Source: Kribbella antibiotica (GTDB taxonomy: Bacteria; Actinomycetota; Actinomycetes; Propionibacteriales; Kribbellaceae). Taken from it: a stretch of 64,000 nt of DNA. The first letter of the stretch is position 1, and every line of letters starts with the position of its first letter. The DNA lies in assembly GCF_004349055.1 (NCBI RefSeq), contig NZ_SMKX01000008.1, positions 56,321 to 120,320 of the forward strand. The letters are read 5' to 3'. The position numbers were made by a program, and so were the translations under genes. Shown here in pieces: positions 9,701 to 17,978 of the stretch. The notes beneath the pieces were generated by a model. That model searched no databases and was not told where the DNA came from. It worked only from the letters and a program-made list of their open reading frames with translations.

Positions 9701-11194
9701 GAGGCAGCCACCTGGCGCAACGCCGGGCTGGACCGGCTAGCCACCACGGTGTCCGACTTCACCGTTGACCGCCAGGCAGACACGGTCACCGTGACAGCAC
9801 GCAGTACGGCGGCTGCTCCGGGAGTAACCGACGCATCCTTCGGCCAGACGATGGTCTACACCGTCACGGGCAACGGCGAGGTCCGCGTCTATCACCGGGC
9901 CGACCCGCAAGGGAAGGTGCGGACGGTTCCGTACCTGCCGCGGCTCGGGTTCGCGTTGAAGGTGCCGGATGCGTTCCAGCAGTTCACCTACTACGGCCGC
10001 GGTCCGGTCGAGAACTACAGCGACCGCAAGGCGGCAACTCCGGTCGGTGTCTACTCATCGACCGTGGCCGAGCAGTACTTCCCCTACGTCCAGCCGCAGG
10101 AGCAAGGCAACCACAGCGACGTCCGCTGGGCGACCCTCACCGACGGCAAGTCCGGCGGCCTCCTTGTCGCCGGTGACCTCAACGTGGCCGTCGACCAGTA
10201 CGACGCCGCCGACCGCGCGGTCTATCCGCACGCCCTGCAACGCAACAAGGACGGTACGACGCTGCATGTCAGCACCGCGGTCACCGGAGTGAGCGAGACG
10301 TTCCACGAGCAGCTTCCGCAGTACCAGGTGGAGGCCGATCGTGAGTTCGCCTACTCGGTCCTGCTCCGACCGCTGAGTCGCGCCGAGGTCCGGGCCAACG
10401 GCCAACCGCACAGCCAAGTGGCCTGCGCGCCGGACACGACTCTGGTTCCGGCCAAGTCGACCGTCGAGCCTGGCGAGACCATCGACGCGACCTTCACCGT
10501 CACCAACCCCTGCCGCGCCGAGCTGCAGTCCGCCTCGGCGGTCCTGCGCGCGGCCGACGGCTGGACCGTCCAACCCGCGACTGCCAACCTCGGCACCATC
10601 CAGCCCGGCAAGTCGGTCGCGACCGTCGTCAAGATCACCCGCAGCGCCGGCTCACCCCGCGGAACCCGGCCAGTCACCGCCGAGATCTCGGCCCGAGGAG
10701 CGCGCACCGTCCTCGCCTCCGCCCAACTCGCCGGCGCCCCCGCACCGCCCCGCGGCGACGTCGCAGTCAGCACCCTCGACTTCCTCACCGAGCAAAACGG
10801 CTGGGGCCCGGTCGAACGCAACCGCAGCAACGGCGAACAAGGCGACTCCGACGGACTCCCGATCACCATCGGCGGTACGACGTACCCGTCCGGCCTGGGT
10901 GTTCACGCAGAGTCCACCGTCGACATCTACCTAGGCGGCCGCTGCGCGTCCTTCACCGCGAACATCGGTGTCGACGACGAGGTCGGCAGCGAAGGCAGCG
11001 TCGAGTTCGAGGTCTACACCGACAACACCCGCCGCTACGTCAGCCCCACTCTGACCGGCGCCGGCCCAGCCACTCCCATCACCATCGACACCACCAACGC
11101 CACTACCCTCCGGCTCAAAGTCACCCCGGCCGCCAACGGCAACGCCCATGACCACGCCGATTGGGCCGCCGCAAACCTCCATTGCGATACCTGA
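6722..11194 (+). CDS. Secreted GH2 beta-galactosidase with LamG and NPCBM domains
   Basis: A 1490-residue exported glycoside hydrolase. A signal peptide (about 1-28, ending APAAA) is followed by the GH2 sugar-binding domain (DGKWRIKMADRP; PHTWQTDG), an Ig-like domain and the TIM barrel. Catalytic residues are visible: Glu480 in WDTGNEAG as acid/base and Glu545 in IIMGEYAHASGNG as nucleophile, with the DEVDIETHHH substrate strand at about 425. A LamG-like jelly roll (about 610-760, LYLSGLDDWVEV to NVRIYHRAL) sits between the barrel segment WDWADQ and the following DGLVNADRTLQPETHE, that is, inside the normal LacZ order. LacZ domains 4 and 5 follow, then an NEW3-like Ig domain with VACAPDTTLVPAKSTVEPG near 1235-1340 and a C-terminal NPCBM galactose-binding-like domain (about 1343-1488). 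It probably trims beta-galactosides from extracellular polysaccharide; exact specificity is not readable. Confidence 0.95.
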   Translation: MSLRRALVWTLTALPMLALLPATPAPAAAPPPDVYQYLEDPQLVGEGQQAPHAELRPYDDTQQAIKAGKDSRWTRSLDGKWRIKMADRPQDVPAGFHDDGYDTSAWPTADVPHTWQTDGLDHPIFRNIPTEMWPDDPPNVPHDVNPTGAYVRQFDVPKDWQDRKTFLRFEGVTSAYFVWVNGKYAGYDQGGYLPAEFDVSPLLKAGRNTVALQVHRWSAGSHLEDYDQWRFAGIFRSVWMYSTPEVHVQDITLKPKLDAEYRNATLNAEIDVAGQTAGYSVRTTLHDPKGRKVVSTTGTTIANGKISVSAPVTAPAKWSDETPNVYRVVVELIDPTGRVTHITSQPTGFRTIEIKDKQLLVNGKRILIKGTNRAETDPATGRHATTGRMLEDVALMKQLNLNAVRTSHYPSDPYFYDLADTRGIYIADEVDIETHHHDGCPNNCLAEKPEWQKAFLDRFVGMVERDKNHPSVFMWDTGNEAGLGKAHYSMAEYATANDPSRPLYHQSNGPDGDAPFADVWGPRYPSPDGLEAMAKTTQKPIIMGEYAHASGNGFGNFNEFWNVVRRYPQVQGGFIWDWADQNLRQPLRVTPDASGNNIMAWLTGLPKQVDGKQGKGLYLSGLDDWVEVYRDPKFDEVSTGLTLDLQVKPDSWTGDFTMIAKGNRQYALKMADENTLEFFVYGNGDWHTVRAAVPADWRGNWHRVTGTFDGNTLRLLVDGVEAGRTAWTGTIARSYDPLNIGRNPDPQENPSTRPSHGTFDNVRIYHRALTETDLAADPKTSAVLALDFDKVENKGTYETYGAGPGGVDGLVNADRTLQPETHELALVHAPIRFGTYQDGRLSITNERAFTGTEDVRLQWSVKEGHRTLASGRQPLDIAPGTTKSVPLPKLPPTTGLERFLDVQAVQKNGHVVSLGQYSVGGKQVRGVTSPEPSGKLTVRQSGSDTLVEGRDFTYTFNKTAGTLTSMKVRGAELLTSGPKLDAWRAPLVNEMGGEAATWRNAGLDRLATTVSDFTVDRQADTVTVTARSTAAAPGVTDASFGQTMVYTVTGNGEVRVYHRADPQGKVRTVPYLPRLGFALKVPDAFQQFTYYGRGPVENYSDRKAATPVGVYSSTVAEQYFPYVQPQEQGNHSDVRWATLTDGKSGGLLVAGDLNVAVDQYDAADRAVYPHALQRNKDGTTLHVSTAVTGVSETFHEQLPQYQVEADREFAYSVLLRPLSRAEVRANGQPHSQVACAPDTTLVPAKSTVEPGETIDATFTVTNPCRAELQSASAVLRAADGWTVQPATANLGTIQPGKSVATVVKITRSAGSPRGTRPVTAEISARGARTVLASAQLAGAPAPPRGDVAVSTLDFLTEQNGWGPVERNRSNGEQGDSDGLPITIGGTTYPSGLGVHAESTVDIYLGGRCASFTANIGVDDEVGSEGSVEFEVYTDNTRRYVSPTLTGAGPATPITIDTTNATTLRLKVTPAANGNAHDHADWAAANLHCDT

Positions 11195-11247
11195 CCGCTA
11201 CGCTTTGTGAGCAACCTCCGCCCACCAGATCTCATCGGAGGGCGGAC

Positions 11248-11925
11248 ATGACGAGTTCGAAATCGATCAGTACGGCGGTCGGCGCGGCTGCGCTGGTCGT
11301 CGCGGGAGTGCAGTACGTCGTACTGGAGGCGGTAACCGCGGCGGCGTGGAAGAACCCGCCGTACAGCTATGCGCACAACAACATCAGTGATCTCGGGGTG
11401 CCGTCGTGCGGTGGCGAGGTCGGCGGCCGGGTCATCTGCTCGCCGCTGCACACGCTGATGAACACCAGCTTCATCGCGCAAGGCGTCCTGTACGGCGTCG
11501 CCGCGCTGCTGCTGTATCGCCTCCTGCCCGGCCGTCGGCCGTGGATCTACGCGGTGCTGGGCATCATCCACGCGATCGGCTTCAGCCTGGTCGGCCTGTT
11601 CCACGGCTCACCGGAGGCGGGTCTCGACAACGGGATGGCGATCCACATCTTCGGTGCCGCGCTGCTGATCCTGTCCGCCAACGCGGCGTCGATCGTGGTC
11701 GGGCTGCGGCTGCGCCCGATCCACCGCAGCTGGGGTACGGCGGGGATCGCGCTCGGGGTGGTCGGGCTGCTGTCGCTGATCGTGATGGGCGCGACCGGCA
11801 GCAGCACGATCTCGTCGGCGTTCGAACGCGGCTCGGTCTACCCGTTCATTGCTGCCGAGCTGCTGGCCGGGGTCGCGCTCCTCGCGGTGCAGCGATCAAC
11901 CGCGCGGTCGGTGGCTACCGGCTGA
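11248..11925 (+). CDS. DUF998 family membrane protein
   Basis: An integral membrane protein of 225 residues with about six hydrophobic segments and the DUF998 hallmarks: an early NNISDLG motif after the first helix, SPLHTLMNTSFI before the second, and VGLFHGSP. Family function is unknown; members are common in actinobacteria. I start it at ATG 11248, preceded by GGAGGGCGG, and not at the earlier in-frame codon that overlaps the GH2 gene. It ends 15 bases before the SARP-type regulator gene. Confidence 0.85.
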   Translation: MTSSKSISTAVGAAALVVAGVQYVVLEAVTAAAWKNPPYSYAHNNISDLGVPSCGGEVGGRVICSPLHTLMNTSFIAQGVLYGVAALLLYRLLPGRRPWIYAVLGIIHAIGFSLVGLFHGSPEAGLDNGMAIHIFGAALLILSANAASIVVGLRLRPIHRSWGTAGIALGVVGLLSLIVMGATGSSTISSAFERGSVYPFIAAELLAGVALLAVQRSTARSVATG

Positions 11926-11940
11926 TGGCAAGATCAGGCT

Positions 11941-14900
11941 GTGCAGATCGGGATGTTGGGGTCGTTCGTGGTTCGGGCCGACGACGGGGTGGTTGTCGAC
12001 GTTCCCGGAGCGCGGCTGCGTGGTCTGTTGGTTGCGCTGGCGCTTGAGCCTGGGCAGGTGGTTCCGAAGGCGCGGCTGGTCGACTGGGTGTGGGGTGAGC
12101 AGCCACCGGCGGAGGCCGCCAATGCGTTGCAGCGTTTGGTTTCGCGGTTGCGGAAAGTGCTGCCCGGCGGCGCGATCGACGGTACACCGGACGGCTACCG
12201 CCTGGTGGTCGAGGCGGATGCTGTTGATGCAGTTTCGTTCGAGCGGCTGGTTGGGCAAGGGCGATTGCGCGAGGCGCTGGACTTGTGGCGTGGGGCGGCG
12301 CTGCAGGATGTCGGGTTGCAGGACAGTACGGCGTTCGACGCGGCGGTCACGCGGTTGGAGGGGTTGCGGCTGACCGCGGCCGAGGACTGGTTCGATGCGG
12401 AGATCGGTCGTGGGCGCGGGGCACAGTTGGTGACCGAGCTGACTGATCTGGTCGCTGCGCACCCGGTGCGGGAGCGGCTGGTCGGTGCGTTGCTGCGGGC
12501 GTTGGCTGCTAGCGGTCGGGACGCTGAGGCGCTGCTGGTTTACGAGCGAACCCGAGAGACGCTCGCGGATGAACTCGGGGTCGACCCCTCCCCCGAGCTT
12601 GCCGGGCTGCATGTTGCGTTGCTGCGGGGTGAGCTCGGCCGCCGCGAGGAGGCACCGAAGTCCAACCTGCGCGCCGAGCTGACCTCCTATGTCGGCAAAG
12701 ACGACGACGTCACCGCGGTCGCAGCACTGGTCGCCGGACACCGGCTGACGACGCTGATCGGCCCAGGCGGTTCAGGCAAAACCCGCCTCGCGATGGAGAC
12801 CGCGCGAGCGCTCGTCAACGACTTGCAGGGTGGGGCGCGGGTGGTTGAGCTTGCCGCGATCGGGGCGGCTGATGATGTGGCTGGGGCGGTGTTGGCGGGG
12901 CTCGGGCATCGAGATGCGTTGCTGGGTGGAGCGCCGGAGGCTGACGCCGTCGACCGGGTGATCAGCGCGATCCGCGATCGTGAGCTGCTGCTGATCCTGG
13001 ACAACTGCGAGCATGTCATCGAGTCGGCGGCTGCCTTCGCTCATCGCGTCCTTGGCGAGTGCCGGCAACTGCGGATCCTCGCCACGAGCCGTGAACCGCT
13101 TGGCATCACCGGCGAAGCACTCTGGGCGGTCGCACCACTCGCGCTCCCCGACGAGGACGCCGACCCGGCCGAGATCGAATCATCGCCGGCCGTGCGACTC
13201 CTGAGGGATCGGGCGAGCGCCGTACGGAAAGATCTTCCAACCACTGATGCAACCCTGGCCACCATGGCGCGGGTATGCCGGGCGCTCGACGGGATGCCGT
13301 TGGCGATCGAGCTTGCAGCGGCCCGGCTCAGGACGATGACGCTGGACCAGCTCGCGCACCGGCTCGACGATCTGTTTCGGTTGCTGACTGGCGGCAGCCG
13401 TACGGCGCTTCCGCGGCACCGCACGTTGCGCGCGGTGATCGACTGGAGCTGGGAGCTCCTCAGCGAACCGGAGCGAACCGTCCTGCGCCGACTCTCGGTG
13501 TTCGCCGGTGGCGCGAGCCTCGAGGCCGCCGAACACGTCTGCACGGGCGATGCTCTCGAGCTTCTCACCGCCCTGACCGAGAAGTCGCTGGTGGTTGCTG
13601 AGGGCAATGATGCGCCGCGGTACCGGATGCTCGGCATGGTCAAGGAGTACGCCGAGCAGCGCCTCGCCGAGGCGGGTGAGGCCGAGCTGGCGCGGCGCTC
13701 CCATCTCGCCTACTTCACCCAACTCGCCGAGACCGCGGATCCACATCTCAGAAGGGGCGAGCAGCTGGAATGGCTTGCCATCCTCGAGGCTGAGCACGAC
13801 AACATCACCGCGGCGATGCGCGGAGCCCTCGCCGCTGGCGAAGCAGAGCCCGCGATGCGACTGGCCGCAGGCGCCTGCTGGTACTGGTGGTTGGGCGGTC
13901 ACCGCGCCGAGGGCAGCGAGCTGCTGATGGCCGCGACCGCCGTACCGGGTGAGGTCGCCGACGAGATCCAGGCCGTCGTGCTGTCGTTCGTCGTGGGATT
14001 CATGTCGTCCGGGCGGAGCGATCAGTTCGATGCGATGGAATGGATTCAGCGGCTGTTCCAGCTGAGCCACGGTATCGAGAACAAGCACCCTGCGGTGCGA
14101 TTCGCCACCGCCCTCGAAGGGCTGCTGCACGACGAGAGTGCGTTCATGCCCGCCTTCGAATCGTTGCTGACCGACGACGATCCGTGGGTCGCCGCCCTCG
14201 CACAACTTCAACTGGGTAAGCAGCGGATCCACCTCGGCGACGGCAGCCGGACGGCGGACGCCCACCTCGAGCAGGCGGTCGCGGACTTCCGCGCGGTCGG
14301 CGAGCGCTGGGGTATCGCGTTCGCGCTGACCGAGTTGGCCGATCGGATCACCGTCCGCGGCGAATTCGCCAATGCGGCCGAGTACTACGAGCAGGCGGCC
14401 GACGTCGTCACGGAGGTCGGCGCTATCGAGGACCTGCTGCGGATGCGTGCGCGCCAGGCCCAATTGCACTGGCTGGCCGGCGACGAAGCAGCTAGCCAAG
14501 TGGCTATGACACAGGCCGAGCGGGTTGCCCGGCAGGTCGCGCTCCCGGAGGCGCTGGCCGAGCTGACCTTGGCGAAGGCGGAGCTAGCCCGGTGGCGGGG
14601 CGATTCCGAAGAGGCCCGGCGGCAACTCGACCTCGCGACGGCTGGGCTCCCCGCCAACTCCGGTCACGCTGGGATGCGGGGCGCGATCGACGGCATCCTC
14701 GGCTACCTCACCGATGACCTGGACCAGGCCCGCGCCTACCAGGCGGCGGTGCTCGAAGCGTCGGCTGACCGGTCGCCGCTGATGGTCGCGCAGACGCTCA
14801 TCGGGGTCGCGGACCTCGCCGTACGGCAGGAAGAGTTTGAGCAGGCCGCACGGCTGCTCGCGGCCAGCCACAAGATCCGCGGCCTGCGCGACCGGTCGCT

Positions 14901-15039
14901 GCCTGACATCGACCGGATCGAGCAGACAGTACGACGCCGCCTCGGCGACACGCGGTTCACCGAGGCGACTGCGGAAGGTGCGTCGGCGGACTGGCGTGAC
15001 CTCGCCGCCGCCACGCTGAAGATCACGCCTGCTTGGTGA
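11941..15039 (+). CDS. SARP-type regulator with BTAD, NB-ARC and TPR regions
   Basis: A 1032-residue AfsR-like regulator. Residues 1-95 form the winged OmpR/PhoB-type DNA-binding domain (MQIGMLGSFVV; LRGLLVALALEPGQVV; NALQRLVSRLRKVL). Residues 96-235 are the bacterial transcriptional activation domain, ending ELGVDPSPELAGLHVALL. An NB-ARC ATPase follows: Walker A GPGGSGKT (274-281), LLILDNCEH as Walker B region, and GMPLAIELAAARL. The last about 400 residues are TPR-like. SARPs typically bind 11-base-spaced direct repeats at the -35 region. Such repeats occur about 1.7 kb away at 16720-16756, between the ABC exporter and the serine hydrolase. The GTG start has CAAGAT six bases before it and no ribosome site, so it may be leaderless. 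The 3' end overlaps the convergent permease by 17 bases. Confidence 0.93.
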   Translation: MQIGMLGSFVVRADDGVVVDVPGARLRGLLVALALEPGQVVPKARLVDWVWGEQPPAEAANALQRLVSRLRKVLPGGAIDGTPDGYRLVVEADAVDAVSFERLVGQGRLREALDLWRGAALQDVGLQDSTAFDAAVTRLEGLRLTAAEDWFDAEIGRGRGAQLVTELTDLVAAHPVRERLVGALLRALAASGRDAEALLVYERTRETLADELGVDPSPELAGLHVALLRGELGRREEAPKSNLRAELTSYVGKDDDVTAVAALVAGHRLTTLIGPGGSGKTRLAMETARALVNDLQGGARVVELAAIGAADDVAGAVLAGLGHRDALLGGAPEADAVDRVISAIRDRELLLILDNCEHVIESAAAFAHRVLGECRQLRILATSREPLGITGEALWAVAPLALPDEDADPAEIESSPAVRLLRDRASAVRKDLPTTDATLATMARVCRALDGMPLAIELAAARLRTMTLDQLAHRLDDLFRLLTGGSRTALPRHRTLRAVIDWSWELLSEPERTVLRRLSVFAGGASLEAAEHVCTGDALELLTALTEKSLVVAEGNDAPRYRMLGMVKEYAEQRLAEAGEAELARRSHLAYFTQLAETADPHLRRGEQLEWLAILEAEHDNITAAMRGALAAGEAEPAMRLAAGACWYWWLGGHRAEGSELLMAATAVPGEVADEIQAVVLSFVVGFMSSGRSDQFDAMEWIQRLFQLSHGIENKHPAVRFATALEGLLHDESAFMPAFESLLTDDDPWVAALAQLQLGKQRIHLGDGSRTADAHLEQAVADFRAVGERWGIAFALTELADRITVRGEFANAAEYYEQAADVVTEVGAIEDLLRMRARQAQLHWLAGDEAASQVAMTQAERVARQVALPEALAELTLAKAELARWRGDSEEARRQLDLATAGLPANSGHAGMRGAIDGILGYLTDDLDQARAYQAAVLEASADRSPLMVAQTLIGVADLAVRQEEFEQAARLLAASHKIRGLRDRSLPDIDRIEQTVRRRLGDTRFTEATAEGASADWRDLAAATLKITPAW

Positions 15040-15766
15040 ACGTCGACGACGCCCAGAAGTAGCCGACCACCAGAATCCCGACCAGCCAGGCCAGCGCCGG
15101 AATCACATCGCCAGCAGCCGGTACGCCGTTCAGCAGGCCGCGCAGCGCCTCGATGATCGACGTGAACGGCTGGTATTCGGCGAACTGCTTGATACCCGGC
15201 CCCATCTTGTCCGCCGGCACGATCGCGCTGCTGAAGAACGGCAGCATGATCAGCGGAACAGTCACCAGCCCAGCCGTCTCCGGAGTCTTCGCGACCAGCC
15301 CCAGAGCGACCGTGATCCAGCTGGTTGCGAGGCTGAGCAGCAGCACGATGCCGATCACCGCGAGCCACTGCGGGAAACTCGCCGCCGGGTTGAAGCCGAG
15401 CAGGAACGCGACCCCGATGACCGCGCCGACCGCGATCAGGTTGGTCAGCACACTGGCGATGACATGGCCGGTCAGGACAGCGTTCGGTGGCACGTCCATC
15501 ACCTTGAAGCGGTTGATGATGCCCTTCGTCTTGTCGGAGTTGACGGCCAGCGAGACCGAGCCGAGCCCATAGCAGACGGCCAGCAGGAGCAGGCCTGGTG
15601 TCGCGTAGTCGACATAATCGACGCCCACGCTGAAGGCGTCGCCGAGCATGTAGACGAACATCAGCATCACGACGATCGGCATCAGCACCGCATTGAAGAC
15701 CGACATCGGGTTGCGGGCGATGTGCTTGAGGTTGCGTCGCAGCATCACGATCGAGTGGTTCTTCAT
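15023..15766 (-). CDS. ABC-2 type exporter permease
   Basis: The membrane half of an ABC exporter, 247 residues with six predicted hydrophobic segments and the ABC-2 start HSIVMLRRNLKHIARNPMSVFNAVLMPIVVM. The KTKGIINRFKVM loop and the LPFFSSAIVPADKMGPGIKQFAEYQPF stretch before the last helices are typical of DrrB-like permeases for drugs or lipids. It starts at ATG 15766 inside the end of the ATPase gene (ATGA overlap), so the two are coupled and form one transporter. The substrate is unknown. Confidence 0.92.
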   Translation of the reverse strand: MKNHSIVMLRRNLKHIARNPMSVFNAVLMPIVVMLMFVYMLGDAFSVGVDYVDYATPGLLLLAVCYGLGSVSLAVNSDKTKGIINRFKVMDVPPNAVLTGHVIASVLTNLIAVGAVIGVAFLLGFNPAASFPQWLAVIGIVLLLSLATSWITVALGLVAKTPETAGLVTVPLIMLPFFSSAIVPADKMGPGIKQFAEYQPFTSIIEALRGLLNGVPAAGDVIPALAWLVGILVVGYFWASSTFTKQA

Positions 15767-16698
15767 TTCTTGGCCGCCTCAGTGGTGTGGCCCGTCAGGG
15801 CGAGGAAAACGTCATCGAGATCAGGGGTGTGGACCGAGAACTCCTCGGCATCGAGCGCGTACTCGTCGAGCCGATCGAGCAGGCCGCGGACCGACTTGGT
15901 CCGGCCGTCGCTGGGCACACGCAGTACCAGCTCGTTCTCGTCCGCGGTCGCGCCGTCGAGGATCCGCTCCGCGGTTGCCAGGTCGGCCGCCGTACCGAAG
16001 CGGAAGCGGACGTGCGTGCCGGGGATGCGGCGCTTCAGCTCGTCGGGGGTGCCTTCGGCAACGATCTTGCCGCCGTCCAGTACGGCGACGCGGTGGGCCA
16101 GGTGGTCGGCCTCCTCCAGGTACTGCGTGGTGAGGAGGATCGTGACGCCGTCCGCGACCAGGTCCCGGATGATCGTCCACATCGTCCGGCGGCTGCGCGG
16201 GTCGAGACCCGTGGTCGGCTCGTCGAGAAAGATGATCCGCGGGCTGCCGACCAGCGTCATCGCGAGGTCGAGCTTGCGGCGCATACCACCCGAGTACGTC
16301 GATGCCTGCTGGTCGGCGGACTCGGTCAGCTCGAACCGCTCCAGCAGGTCGGCGATGATCCGCTGACCGTCCTTGATCGCGCTCAGGTCGACCATCAGCT
16401 GCAGGTTCTCGCGGCCGGTGAGCAACTCGTCGACGGCCGCGAACTGGCCGGTCACACCGATCGCCTTGCGCACCGCCTTCGCGTCGGAGGCGACGTCGTA
16501 CCCAGCGACGCGGACCGTGCCGGCGTCAGCCTTGGTCAGCGTGGTGAGGACATTGACGGTGGTGGTCTTGCCGGCGCCGTTCGGGCCGAGCAGGGCGAAG
16601 ATCGTCCCGGCGGGGACGTCCAGATCGATGCCGTCGAGGACGACCTTGTCGTGGTAGGCCTTCCGGAGGCCGGAAGCCGTGATCGCTGAACCTGTCAT
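15763..16698 (-). CDS. ABC exporter ATP-binding protein (DrrA-like)
   Basis: The ATPase half of the exporter, 311 residues from ATG 16698. Motifs in order: Walker A GPNGAGKTT, Q-loop in VTGQFAAVDE, ABC signature YSGGMRRKLDLA, Walker B IIFLDEPTTGLDPRSRRTMW, and H-loop LLTTQYLEEADHLAHRV. The C-terminal extension of about 80 residues with LDRLDEYALDAEEFSVHTPDLDDVFLALTGH is the DrrA-type regulatory tail. The longer frame reaching 16842 lacks homology and crosses the promoter region. The promoter lies in the spacer shared with the divergent serine hydrolase, which carries spaced CCTGAC repeats. Confidence 0.94.
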   Translation of the reverse strand: MTGSAITASGLRKAYHDKVVLDGIDLDVPAGTIFALLGPNGAGKTTTVNVLTTLTKADAGTVRVAGYDVASDAKAVRKAIGVTGQFAAVDELLTGRENLQLMVDLSAIKDGQRIIADLLERFELTESADQQASTYSGGMRRKLDLAMTLVGSPRIIFLDEPTTGLDPRSRRTMWTIIRDLVADGVTILLTTQYLEEADHLAHRVAVLDGGKIVAEGTPDELKRRIPGTHVRFRFGTAADLATAERILDGATADENELVLRVPSDGRTKSVRGLLDRLDEYALDAEEFSVHTPDLDDVFLALTGHTTEAAKK

Positions 16699-16719
16699 GC
16701 CACCAAGATCCCGACCGGC

Positions 16720-16793
16720 CCTGACGCTCCCCTGACACCGTCCTGACACGCCTGACACCGCGGGTGCCGCCGTACGGCGGGGCTGTGTCAGGG
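16720..16793. promoter_or_regulatory. CCTGAC direct repeats in divergent promoter
   Basis: CCTGAC starts at 16720, 16731, 16742 and 16751, giving spacings of 11, 11 and 9 bases. The complementary GTCAGG lies at 16787-16792. Eleven-base periodic hexamers are the usual target layout of SARP and PhoB/OmpR-type winged-helix regulators. The spacer also contains the perfect 14-base palindrome CCGCCGTACGGCGG (16767-16780). It serves the ABC exporter (start 16698, minus) and the serine hydrolase (start 16815, plus). Confidence 0.6.
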
Positions 16794-16814
16794 CTCGTCG
16801 CGAGGGTGGATCAC

Positions 16815-17969
16815 ATGAGAAGAATCCTGATCCCCATCGCACTGGCGACGGCCCTACTCGCCGGCTCCATCACTCCCGCCGCGGCCGTACGTTCCCGCCC
16901 CGATCTGCAGCAGGCCGCTCAGGCGGTTGTCGATGCCGGATTCGCCGGTTTCCAGCTGCGCGTCCGCGACGGCAACCACGAGTGGACCGGGAGCGCCGGC
17001 GTCCGCAAGCTCGGCGACCCCGCCAAGCCCGCGACCAACGGCCGCTTCCGCGTCGGCAGCGTCTCCAAGACCTTCGTCTCGGTCCTCGTCCTTCAACAGG
17101 TCGCAGCCGGAAAGATCAAGCTCGACGACCCGGTCGCACCGCGGCTGCCGAAGCTCGGCCTCGATCCCCGCATCACGGTCCGGATGCTGCTGCAACACAC
17201 CAGCGGCCTGTACAACTACACCGGCGACCTCATGCCCGACGGCACCTTCGAGCTAGGCGTGGACGCGAGCGGTAAGGCTTGGGTCGACACCCGCTACCGC
17301 AGTTACCGCCCGGAGGAACTGGTGAAATTCTCGCTCTCCAAGCCGCCGCGCTTCGCCCCCGGAACCGGCTGGAGCTACTCGAACACCAACTACACAGTCG
17401 CCGCCCTCCTCGTCGAGAAACTCACCGGCCACTCGTACGCCGAAGCTCTGCGCCGCCAGATCGTCCGCCCACTCGGATTGACCGGAACCGTTGCCCCCGG
17501 CACCAGTCTCGACATCCCCGGACCGCATGCCCACGGCTACTACCGCTATCAGGACGGCACTGAGTGGAAGATCGCCGATGTCACTCGCCAGAACCCATCG
17601 CTCCTGACCGGCGCCGGCGACATGATCTCGACCACCAAGGACCTGCAGACCTTCACCTCGGCGCTCCAAGGCGGCCGACTCCTGCCACCCGCCCTGCTGG
17701 CCGAGATGCGGAAGGGCGATCCGCGCAGCGGCGACTTCCACTATGGCCTTGGCCTGTTCAGCCAGGACAGCTGCATCGGAACCCTCTACTACCACAACGG
17801 CGCAGCCCCCGGTGGCTATGCGGCCTTGGTCTACAGCAACGCTGACGGGACCAAAACTCTCACCGCATCCATCACCACCGGGGACGCCCCGATCGACCCG
17901 GCCGCCGTCTTCCAGCCGACCCTCAACAAGCTGCTGCAGAGCGTCTTCTGCTCAGCTGACCAGTCGTAG
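16815..17969 (+). CDS. Secreted serine beta-lactamase-like hydrolase
   Basis: An exported penicillin-binding-protein-like serine hydrolase of 384 residues. It has a signal peptide (MRRILIPIALATALL to AAAV, about 1-26). The class C beta-lactamase/DD-peptidase triad motifs are present: SVSK (SxxK) after FRVG near residue 80, YSNTNY (YxN) near 193, and HNG near 330, in the place of KTG/HxG. LQHTSGLYNY and GYYRYQDG are also typical. Likely roles are D-Ala-D-Ala carboxypeptidase or esterase work at the cell surface. Start is ATG 16815 with GAGGGTGGA upstream. It is divergent from the ABC exporter and shares its regulatory spacer. Confidence 0.9.
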   Translation: MRRILIPIALATALLAGSITPAAAVRSRPDLQQAAQAVVDAGFAGFQLRVRDGNHEWTGSAGVRKLGDPAKPATNGRFRVGSVSKTFVSVLVLQQVAAGKIKLDDPVAPRLPKLGLDPRITVRMLLQHTSGLYNYTGDLMPDGTFELGVDASGKAWVDTRYRSYRPEELVKFSLSKPPRFAPGTGWSYSNTNYTVAALLVEKLTGHSYAEALRRQIVRPLGLTGTVAPGTSLDIPGPHAHGYYRYQDGTEWKIADVTRQNPSLLTGAGDMISTTKDLQTFTSALQGGRLLPPALLAEMRKGDPRSGDFHYGLGLFSQDSCIGTLYYHNGAAPGGYAALVYSNADGTKTLTASITTGDAPIDPAAVFQPTLNKLLQSVFCSADQS

Positions 17970-17978
17970 GCACGATCG

